NCBI GenBank assembly: GCA_013112585.1
Contig: JABFGH010000019.1
Span: 1 to 64,000, forward strand
Direction of reading: 5' to 3'
Origin: Ignavibacteriota bacterium
Lineage (GTDB): Bacteria > Bacteroidota > Ignavibacteria > Ignavibacteriales > Melioribacteraceae
DNA: 64,000 nucleotides
Every line of letters begins with the position of its first letter. Within the stretch, counting starts at the first letter, position 1. The translations under genes were made by a program, and so were the position numbers. Below are positions 29,052-36,954 of the stretch, piece after piece. The notes beneath the pieces are model-generated. The model saw only the letters and a program-made list of their open reading frames with translations, did no database searches and was not told where the DNA came from.

Positions 29052-29348
29052 TCAAAGCTCTTCAATCAATTCAAGAAAACGGTTGTAAGGTATTGCCGAC
29101 CAGCTCTCTGCTTTCAATGCACCGTTAGCCAGGCTGATCATTGAAACCTTTGCGGCAGTCTCTTCGTCCGGTGCTTCGTAAATATCCATAAAATCATAGG
29201 TACCAAGCAGTGCATAGTGCGAAACAAATTTTACCTCAGGGCATTTGCTTTTTACCTGACTAAGCCACCTGCTGCCTACCGTGGCTCTATCGCTCAAGTG
29301 TTTTGATAAATCTGTTGAAAGTTTTGTCATTAGTACAAAAGTTGGCAT
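29052..29348 (-). CDS. GYD domain protein
   Basis: This is a 98-aa protein matching the small GYD family in length and in the central LGTYDFMDIYEAPDEETAAKVS-like pattern (residues about 56-76). The fold is a ferredoxin-like dimeric alpha/beta barrel. Molecular function is unknown for most members. The ATG is preceded by a strong AAAGGAGG at 7-8 bases. It is transcribed toward the dienelactone hydrolase gene and shares the inverted repeat at 28941-29021 downstream. It has no close gene partners. Confidence 0.8.
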   Translation of the reverse strand: MPTFVLMTKLSTDLSKHLSDRATVGSRWLSQVKSKCPEVKFVSHYALLGTYDFMDIYEAPDEETAAKVSMISLANGALKAESWSAIPYNRFLELIEEL

Positions 29349-29464
29349 GTTACCTCCTTTTGATAATTGTTAGAAATGTTTTTTGAGGAGTAAAGGATAG
29401 TTGTAAAGATATTAAACTATTATTAATGTGCAAGTAAAGAAGATGGTGAAATAAAAATTGATAT

Positions 29465-30330
29465 ATCAATTGCTGCACGGTGTTTTCTGTTTACTGCAAA
29501 TTTATTTGTTGAACCGCTCTGCGGTTCAGGGTGACTCTCTTACTAAACTGCTACAAACATTTTACCGCTCTGCGGTAATAAAGGTTTGTATCACCGAAAT
29601 ACCACCACCCCTTGAATAAAAATAAATATAATTTGGTCTTAGTAATTGAAAACAACCCCGATAGGGGTTAAATGTTTGTAGAAAAGAATGACGAACAAAC
29701 ACACCGGAACTGCAGCGCAGTTCAACGGGATAAAGGTAAGGAACAAAATTCAAATTAAATATTGATTGCTGCATTGTGTTTTATGATTACTGTAAATATA
29801 TTTGTTGAACCGCTCTGTGGTTCTGGGTGCTGCTTTTTCATTGATTGCTACAAACATTTTACCGCTCTGCGGTAATAAAGATTTGTATCACCGAAATACC
29901 ACCACCCCTTGAATGAAAATAAATATAATTTGGTCTTAGTAATTGAAAACAACCCCGTTAGGGGTTAAATGTTTGTAGAAAAAATTGATGACATACACAC
30001 CGGAACTGCAGCGCAGTTCAACGGGATAAAGGTAAGGGACAAAATCCAAATAAAATATTGATTGCTGCATTGTGTTTTCTGTTTACTGCAAATATATTTG
30101 TTGAACCGCTCTGCGGTTCTGGGTGCTGCTTTTTCATTGATTGCTACAAACATTTTACCGCTCTGCGGTAATAAAGATTTGTATCACCGAAATACCACCA
30201 GCCTTTGAATGAAAATAAGTATAATTTGGCCTTAGTAATTGAAGACTACCCCGTTAGGGGTTAAATGTTTGTAGAAAATCAGAAGGAAGGAAAACATCGA
30301 ACCGCAGAGCGGTTCAACCAATTATTTTAA
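29465..30330. repeat. Three tandem copies of a 296-bp unit built of palindromes
   Basis: Copies start near 29465, 29761 and 30057, exactly 296 bp apart. The first contains four short inverted repeats: GAACCGC/GCGGTTC (29511-29527), TTACCGC/GCGGTAA (29562-29578), AACCCC/GGGGTT (29654-29669) and GAACTGC/GCAGTTC (29707-29723). A shared arm AAATGTTTGTAG follows the third palindrome, and its reverse complement CTACAAACATTT precedes the second, so the centre of each unit is itself inverted. The third copy decays after about 30275. No gene is seen here; short open frames in it are repeat shadows. Confidence 0.9.
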
Positions 30331-30357
30331 GGGGTAAAACTCTAATTATAACCGATA

Positions 30358-30390
30358 AAACCTTAGAGGTCTTCAAGACCTCTAAGGTTT
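30358..30390. repeat. Perfect 16-bp palindrome (hairpin)
   Basis: AAACCTTAGAGGTCTT (30358-30373) is followed after one base by its exact reverse complement (30375-30390). It is too symmetric to be chance. It lacks a T tract, so it is more likely a dispersed palindromic element than a terminator. Confidence 0.75.
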
Positions 30391-30453
30391 AAGTAAATTC
30401 ACCATAATGACAACAAAGGAGGAAAAAGCAGAATTCAGAACCAAGCACAAATA

Positions 30454-30519
30454 ACAACCGAATTACAATTGAATTACAACTGAATAACAACCGAATTACC
30501 ATTGAATTACAGTTGAATG
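30454..30519. repeat. Six tandem 11-bp repeats
   Basis: Six consecutive 11-mers of the form ACAACYGAATT fill 30454-30519, ending two bases before the 3' end of the DUF4139 gene on the minus strand. Variation is mainly at positions 3-6. It is a minisatellite of unknown role. Confidence 0.8.
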
Positions 30520-30521
30520 AA

Positions 30522-31886
30522 TTAGTAACTATATCGAACCTTAAATTTCAAAACAGAAGTGTCATCTTTTTTTACCGGCACTTTGAAAATTACATTCTGA
30601 GCATCTTTCTTTTCATACTTAACGCTTGAATTTAGAATATTCCAATTCAGTCCAAGATATCTTTCAACTTCAATTACTACATCTTCCTTCTTTCTGTTCT
30701 TCAAAGTTATTTCGTAAGCCTGCTCGCTTACTTTATTTGATATCCTTTTATTCTCGGTTTGAACTTCCTCGGCAACCAAATCAAACGCATCACCGATTTT
30801 CAATTTTACTTTTTCATTACGTGGAGTATGGTCTATCATATCTTCGCCTATAAATTCAACTGATTCGCCATCGGATTTATAAACTCTAACTTTACCTTTC
30901 GGCATCGGCACACCGAGATTATTTTTTTCTTTATTATCAAACTCAACAATCACCGCAACTTTACCGCTGCTGCCTCTATTGTAACTGCCGCTTCTATATA
31001 AAAACTTTTTCGTTACATTAACGCCGCTCGATTCAAATAATGAAATTTGTTTCGTTTCGTTCTGCGCCAATGTGGTTGCTCTTTCCAAATTATAAATGTG
31101 ATATTCAAAAAATTCTTTTTCACCGAATTGTGCGGCAGAATATTCTCCTTCTTTTCTCATAGCGTCAACTGCGTAAACGGGGTAATTTAGATTTTGACTA
31201 ATTCTATTAACATCACCTGCAACAAGTTTTAATTTTGCATTCTTATAAGTTGTACCGGAGTTATTATCAATGCTTACCCATGAGTTCAAATCAGTTTTGG
31301 TATCATCTTCATTGAGTACGGCAACATATTCAGCATGCCAATTCATTCCGCGGGTTTGGTAAGTAATCTCAACATCCTGCTTACCGCTTGAGTTCGAGTT
31401 AACCATCCAAACTAATGTAGGTTTTGTTATTAGTCCTTCCGGCAATGCATCCACCGAAACCCGGTATTTGCTGGTGTTCGGCAGCATTAACAATCCGCCG
31501 TCATTCTTTTTCAGTACTATCTGACTTCCTAAAACTGATAGAAGATTTCCGCTTATCATTTCTCCGCTTTCACTAAATAGCTGTATATCCTTATCAATAT
31601 ATTTTTGCAGAATTTTATCCATACTTACTAAATCGTATTGATAATTTTGTTCAACAACTTTGCCGTCAAGTTTAATATGCACGCTGGTAGGGTCAATCAA
31701 TTTTGCTACATCGGTTAGTTGTATTTGTGATGTGCCGGAGTTAATGTTCATCGAACGTAAATCTTTTATTACACCCAAATCAGAATTATAAACGGTAACT
31801 GCAATTTCTTTCTGTTGATTATTTTGTGCCGTAATTGTAATTGCAAAAAAGAGTGTAAGCAAAGTTAGGATACTTTTGATCTTCAT
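30522..31886 (-). CDS. DUF4139 domain-containing secreted protein
   Basis: This is a 454-aa protein with a signal peptide (MKIKSILTLLTLFFAITITAQ, 1-21). The N-terminal part carries a DUF4140-like start (VTVYNSDLGVIKDLR). The rest has the DUF4139 pattern, including QTRGMNWHAEYV and a C-terminal IEVERYLGLNWNI region. The family is secreted or periplasmic with no firm function. The ATG at 31886 is chosen because GAGGAGA lies six bases upstream. An in-frame TTG at 31901 would overlap that ribosome site and is unlikely. It is flanked by repeats on both sides. Confidence 0.85.
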   Translation of the reverse strand: MKIKSILTLLTLFFAITITAQNNQQKEIAVTVYNSDLGVIKDLRSMNINSGTSQIQLTDVAKLIDPTSVHIKLDGKVVEQNYQYDLVSMDKILQKYIDKDIQLFSESGEMISGNLLSVLGSQIVLKKNDGGLLMLPNTSKYRVSVDALPEGLITKPTLVWMVNSNSSGKQDVEITYQTRGMNWHAEYVAVLNEDDTKTDLNSWVSIDNNSGTTYKNAKLKLVAGDVNRISQNLNYPVYAVDAMRKEGEYSAAQFGEKEFFEYHIYNLERATTLAQNETKQISLFESSGVNVTKKFLYRSGSYNRGSSGKVAVIVEFDNKEKNNLGVPMPKGKVRVYKSDGESVEFIGEDMIDHTPRNEKVKLKIGDAFDLVAEEVQTENKRISNKVSEQAYEITLKNRKKEDVVIEVERYLGLNWNILNSSVKYEKKDAQNVIFKVPVKKDDTSVLKFKVRYSY

Positions 31887-31939
31887 AATTATTCTCCTCA
31901 ATGTTATTTGTTTTGAAGGCTTTGAATAACCTCTATAAT

Positions 31940-32094
31940 GTCATTGCTTCCAAAGGAATCCCTTGGGAGAATCCCGACGTTCTTCTATCGGGATGCGGCA
32001 ATCTCTCACTTTTTGACAGATTGCTTCCCCGCAAAATACTACTGCGGGACAGGCGGGAAAAACTCCCAGCCTTGGCTGATAAACTCGCAATGAC
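31940..32094. repeat. 155-bp MITE-like element with terminal inverted repeats
   Basis: GTCATTGC (31940-31947) and GCAATGAC (32087-32094) are exact terminal inverted repeats. Inside are ATCCCGA/TCGGGAT and CCCGCA/TGCGGG inverted repeats and a GGCAATCTC segment. GTCATTGC...GCAATCTC...GCAATGAC elements are widespread non-coding repeats, by my recollection. A 101-codon plus-strand frame across it is taken as a shadow. The rest of the gap to 32447 is very AT-rich and shows no gene. Confidence 0.65.
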
Positions 32095-32447
32095 TCCAAG
32101 TAGTTTTATTCAAAGGCTTCTATTTTTCTATATCAGCATTTTGTTTCTACATTATATAACTAAAAAAGTTCACACAAAAAAAATTCTATTAAAAACTAAT
32201 ATTTAAATCTAAATAAAAAGCACTTAAAACAGCTTAAAAAATAACTTATTCATTTATAATAAATAAAGTATAATTTAATATTTAATAAAATTTAAAAGAG
32301 TTACTTGATTATTAAGCATTTATTCAAGATTTTGCACAACAATTTGGAGTATGTTATAGGTAATTATTTCACAAAGGTTATTTATTGAATAAACAAACCA
32401 CAAAAAAAATCCCACACTTTACTTTACCACATAATAAAGGAGAACTA

Positions 32448-35400
32448 ATGAAAACATTTCGACTAATGCTTATGCTGCTGTTTATAGCGGTATGTACTTT
32501 TGGTCAAACTCAAAAATTATCTAATCGTCTGGCTGAAAAACTTCAGACCATGGAATCAAACGATTATGTTAGAACAATGGTAATTTTTGAAGATCAAGTT
32601 GACGTTTTTTCAATGGACCAGGATTTCTATGCAGAAAATGCCTCTATTGAAAGAAGAACACTTGAAGTTATTACTGCATTAAAAGCAAAAGCAAACAGCA
32701 CACAGCAAAGCATGCTTAACTTTTTAGCAGAAAAAGAAAGAAACGATGAGGTCTTTAAATATGAACCTTATTGGGTAGTTAACATGATAATGGTTGAAGC
32801 AAAACCATCGGTAGTTTATGAAATGGCAGCCAAAAATGAAGTTGCTATGATAGATGAAGACGGTTTACTTGAACGAGATATGCCGATTAAAAATACAGGC
32901 GGAAGCAGTGCAAATACCGAAAGTGTTGAAGACGGCGTAAAAATTATTAATGCCGATAAACTTTGGGAACTTGGAATTACAGGTGCCGGAAGAATTGTAA
33001 TGGGTATTGATACAGGTGTTGATCCAACACACCCTGCTTTGAGTCATAAATGGAGGGGAAACCATGTTCCGGCAAATCAAGCGTGGATCGATCCCGGCGG
33101 CGGAACTACAAACCCTAACGATTGTGATGATCATGGAACACACACAATGGGAACAATGACCGGGCGTTCAAACACAACTAACGATACTGTAGGTGTTGCA
33201 ATTGACGCTGAATGGATTGCTGCAAAAACAATCTGCTCATCCCCTCATACTTCAAATACAGTTACGGCATTCCAATGGGCAATGGATCCTGATGGTGATT
33301 CAACAACTATTTCAGATATGCCCGACGCAATTTGTAATAGCTGGTACGATCCAGGTATCGGTGATGAATGTACAAGTATTTACGTTAATACATTTAATGC
33401 TCTTGAGGCTGTTGGTATAGCAGTAGTATTTTCTGCAGGCAACAGCGGATCAGGTTCATCAACAATTACAAAACCGAAAAACATTAATACAACTTTAGTA
33501 AATTCATGGGCAACTGCTGCAATCGATGGTCCTACTTATTTGGGCGGCAGCAATGATCCTATAACAAGTTTTTCAAGCCGCGGTCCTTCAATTTGCGGCG
33601 GAACAGGTTCACTTTTAATTAAACCTGAAGCAGCTGCTCCGGGCAACAATGTTCGTTCATCAGTTATCGGCGGCGGTTACAGTTCATTCAGCGGTACCTC
33701 AATGGCTGCTCCTCACGTAGTTGGTGCAATTGCGTTGCTGCGTCAGTTTGCTCCTAACTTAACAGGTTCGCAGATTAAACTTGCTCTTTATAATACCGCA
33801 GAAGATTTAGGAACTCCCGGTGAAGATAATACTTACGGAATGGGACTTATTGATGTTTATGCAGCGTTCTTAAGTCTTGGCACACCCGATATTTATCCTC
33901 CTGACCAAATTGTTGATCTTTCAGTAATGGATATTACATCAAGTGATCTTAAATTAACATGGAGTGTTCCTTACGATTCATCCATGGGCGGAATTGCTCA
34001 GTATGATGTAAGGTGGTCTTCAACAATGATCAGCGACACTAATGATTTTTATGCCGCTAATGTTGTTCCTTTTACTGAACAGCCGGGTGACTCAGGCGAA
34101 ACTGAAATGCTGGTAGTTGAAGGATTGGATTTTTATACTGACTATTATTTTGCAGTTCGTTCGGCTGATGTTTGGGGTAACTGGTCTGATATATCAAATG
34201 TTGTACCTGCAAAAACTTTTGATGCACCCGTTATAAATGTTACACCCGATAACTTGCATGCGGAAATCCTTAATACTACAGTTGTAAAAGACACAATATT
34301 TATTGCGAATGTTAGTGACAGCGCCTCCACTTTAGATTACGAAATTACTCTTGAGAATAATACTTTTCCGGAAAGCAGACCATTAAACATGCGTATAGTA
34401 AATATGGCTGAAGTCGGTGAAGCTGAATTAGGCGATGAACTAAAGAATGAAAAAGAACAAAAATACGGCAGCAGCCTTGAAGGCGCAGGTGGACCGGATG
34501 CATTCGGTTACGAATGGATTGACAGCGACGAGCCGAACGGACCTGCTTATGTTTGGAATGATATTTCAACAACAGGAACGGCAGTTACATCGTGGACTCC
34601 TACCGGTTCATTTGGTGCCGCTGACGAAGGTTATGCAGGACCATTTTCATTAGGGTTCCCATTTAAGTTTTACGGTAATATTAAGAATGATGTTTATGTA
34701 TCAACAAATGGTGTGGTTACATTTGGAGCAATAAGTTCAAATATTTATAGTAATGGTTCAATTCCCAGTACTTCTACTCCTAATGATTTAATCGCTCCTT
34801 TTTGGGATGACTTAGATGGTAGAAATCAGGGTGAAGTTTACTATCAGCAGGATGGTGATAAGTTCATTATACAATATGATAACTGGCCTGGTTTTAGTAG
34901 TTCAGCAGGCAAGACATTCCAAGTCGTACTTCATTCATCAGGTAAAATTGTTATTTACTATGAGAACATGACAGGAACATTAAGTTCATGCACAGTTGGT
35001 ATTGAGAATGCAACAGGTACTGACGGACTACAAGTAGTAAGGAATGCAACTTATGTGAAGAATGGATTAGCTCTTCAATTTGCTGCCGAACCTGATTGGT
35101 TAGCTCCAAGCAATATTTCCGGTAGAATTTATAATGCTAATACTGTCGGACTCGAAATGACATTCAGCTCAGAAGATTACCCGCTTGGTGATTATTCTAT
35201 GGATGTTGTTATTGCAAGTAACGATCCTGTAACGTGGTTTGTTACTGTACCTGTTACAATGGAAATTGTACCTATACCGGTTGAATTGACAAGCTTTAAA
35301 GCCAGCACATTTAACAATGCAGTTGAGCTTGTTTGGAATACCGCCACTGAAACCAACAACCAGGGGTTTGATGTTGAACGTAAGCTCGATAACGAATCTC

Positions 35401-35867
35401 AGTGGAATAAAATTGGTTTTATGGAAGGTAAAATAAATTCATCAGAGCGTTCAGTTTATAATTTTAAAGATTCTTTTGAAAATATTGCCTACAAGGGTAA
35501 AGCACAATACAGACTAAAACAAATTGATTTGGATGGTACGATAGATTATTCAAATCAAATTGCGGTTGAAGTTGATTTTACACCTGCCGAGTATTCACTT
35601 GAACAGAATTATCCTAACCCGTTTAATCCGGCAACAACTATAAAATATACATTGCCGAATCATAGCAGTGTAAAGCTTAGCATTTACAATACGCTTGGCG
35701 AAATTGTTACCGAGTTAGTTAACGAAGTTCAGGAAACAGGTTATTATGAAATTCAATGGGATGCTTCAAATCTTTCTTCAGGAATGTATATTTACACTCT
35801 CGAAGCACAATCAATTGAAGATCAAAATGATTTTAGAAGTTTGAAGAAAATGCTTCTTGTAAAATAA
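32448..35867 (+). CDS. Secreted S8 subtilisin-like protease with type IX secretion sorting domain
   Basis: This is a 1139-aa protein. The start at ATG 32448 is set by AAAGGAG just upstream and the signal peptide that follows (MKTFRLMLMLLFIAVCTFGQ). After an inhibitor-I9-like propeptide region comes the peptidase S8 domain, with Asp188 (GIDTGVD), His229 (DDHGTH) and Ser418 (SGTSMAAP). Next are a fibronectin-III-like segment (about 490-590), a nidogen-like beta domain (VSTNGVVTFG, APFWDDLDG), and a C-terminal sorting domain starting EYSLEQNYPNPFNP. The last is typical of T9SS-exported proteins in Ignavibacteria-like bacteria. It is probably an extracellular or surface-attached protease. A strong terminator follows. 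Confidence 0.93.
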   Translation: MKTFRLMLMLLFIAVCTFGQTQKLSNRLAEKLQTMESNDYVRTMVIFEDQVDVFSMDQDFYAENASIERRTLEVITALKAKANSTQQSMLNFLAEKERNDEVFKYEPYWVVNMIMVEAKPSVVYEMAAKNEVAMIDEDGLLERDMPIKNTGGSSANTESVEDGVKIINADKLWELGITGAGRIVMGIDTGVDPTHPALSHKWRGNHVPANQAWIDPGGGTTNPNDCDDHGTHTMGTMTGRSNTTNDTVGVAIDAEWIAAKTICSSPHTSNTVTAFQWAMDPDGDSTTISDMPDAICNSWYDPGIGDECTSIYVNTFNALEAVGIAVVFSAGNSGSGSSTITKPKNINTTLVNSWATAAIDGPTYLGGSNDPITSFSSRGPSICGGTGSLLIKPEAAAPGNNVRSSVIGGGYSSFSGTSMAAPHVVGAIALLRQFAPNLTGSQIKLALYNTAEDLGTPGEDNTYGMGLIDVYAAFLSLGTPDIYPPDQIVDLSVMDITSSDLKLTWSVPYDSSMGGIAQYDVRWSSTMISDTNDFYAANVVPFTEQPGDSGETEMLVVEGLDFYTDYYFAVRSADVWGNWSDISNVVPAKTFDAPVINVTPDNLHAEILNTTVVKDTIFIANVSDSASTLDYEITLENNTFPESRPLNMRIVNMAEVGEAELGDELKNEKEQKYGSSLEGAGGPDAFGYEWIDSDEPNGPAYVWNDISTTGTAVTSWTPTGSFGAADEGYAGPFSLGFPFKFYGNIKNDVYVSTNGVVTFGAISSNIYSNGSIPSTSTPNDLIAPFWDDLDGRNQGEVYYQQDGDKFIIQYDNWPGFSSSAGKTFQVVLHSSGKIVIYYENMTGTLSSCTVGIENATGTDGLQVVRNATYVKNGLALQFAAEPDWLAPSNISGRIYNANTVGLEMTFSSEDYPLGDYSMDVVIASNDPVTWFVTVPVTMEIVPIPVELTSFKASTFNNAVELVWNTATETNNQGFDVERKLDNESQWNKIGFMEGKINSSERSVYNFKDSFENIAYKGKAQYRLKQIDLDGTIDYSNQIAVEVDFTPAEYSLEQNYPNPFNPATTIKYTLPNHSSVKLSIYNTLGEIVTELVNEVQETGYYEIQWDASNLSSGMYIYTLEAQSIEDQNDFRSLKKMLLVK

Positions 35868-35878
35868 TATTTACCGGT

Positions 35879-35910
35879 CGGGGAAAAATAATTTTTCCCC
35901 GGCTTTTTTT
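35879..35910 (+). terminator. Rho-independent terminator after the subtilase
   Basis: CGGGGAAAAAT (35879-35889) and ATTTTTCCCCG (35891-35901) form a perfect 11-bp stem, followed by seven T residues (35904-35910) just 11 bp after the stop codon. Confidence 0.9.
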
Positions 35911-35999
35911 CTCCAACCGAAAAGTCCCCCTTATTTTTGAATTAGAAATTTATTCATACAGTTTATTATTTGATTTTTTTTCAATACCAGCCGGAGTAA

Positions 36000-36825
36000 A
36001 GTTATTTTGTTGAACCGCTCTGCGGTTCAGGGGTGACTCTCTTACTAAACTGCTACAAACATTTTACCGCTCTGCGGTAATAAATATTTGTACCACCGAA
36101 ACATTACCCCCTTGAATAAAAATAAATGTGATGTGATCTTATTAGTTCTAGAGAGAACCCCGGTAGGGGTTAAATGTTTGTAGAAGAAGGTGGCGAACAA
36201 ACACACCGGAACTGCAGCGCAGTTCAACCGGATAATGGCAAGGAGTGAAATTCAAATTAAAATATCGATTGCTGCATTGTGTTTCTGTTTGTCGCAATTT
36301 TATTTGTTGAACCGCTCTGCGGTTCAGGGATAACTCTCTTACTAAACTGCTACAAACATTTTACCGCTCTGCGGTAATAAGAACACGAAATTGAAAACAG
36401 CATCCAATTTTGCTACTCAAATTGTATTTTGAGTTCATCCCTTATATTTTGTTTAAACCCCGTTAGGGGTTAAATGTTTGTAGAAGAAAGTGGGGAACAA
36501 ACACACCGGAACTGCAGCGCAGTTCAACCGGATAATGGCAAGGAACAAAATTTAAATTAAAATATCGATTGCTGCATTGTGTTTCTGTTTGCCGCAATTT
36601 TTTTGTTGAACCCCTCTGCGGTTCAGGGTGACTTTCTTATTAAACTGCTACAAACATTTTTACCGCTCTGCGGTAATAAGAACACGAAATTGAAATCAGC
36701 ATCCAATTTTGCTACTCAAATTGTATTTTGAGTTCATCCCTTATATTTTGTTTAAACCCCGTTAGGGGTTAAATCTTTGTAGAAAGAAGTGAAGAAAGAA
36801 ACCGCCTGAACCGCAGCGCGGTTCA
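36000..36825. repeat. Second array: three tandem ~297-299-bp palindromic units
   Basis: The GAACCGC/GCGGTTC palindrome recurs at 36012, 36309 and 36608 (the last slightly altered). The same further palindromes and the AAATGTTTGTAG arm occur as in 29465-30330. In copies 2 and 3 the middle part is replaced by a different sequence beginning GAACACGAAATTGAAA, so the array has its own subtype. No gene is seen between 35868 and 36954. Confidence 0.88.
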
Positions 36826-36954
36826 ACTAAACGCTATAAAACACCTTCACGTAATTCATCAATCAATCTTTATCAATAAAAAATATTTTAAAATTTTTGC
36901 AAGAAACTTTTTAGTTTGCATTTGTGTTTTGATGTTAAAACTATTGAGGAAAAA

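Noticed and set aside
29562-30153. Minus-strand frames of 60-70 codons within the tandem repeats
   Set aside because: They recur with the repeat unit and start and stop inside palindromes; they are repeat shadows, not genes.
31901-32206. 101-codon plus-strand frame
   Set aside because: It lies mostly inside the MITE-like repeat with terminal inverted repeats, has no ribosome site, and its codons look like translated repeat sequence.
29465-36825. CRISPR array
   Set aside because: The repeats are about 297 bp long with internal palindromes and no short unique spacers; no cas gene is near.
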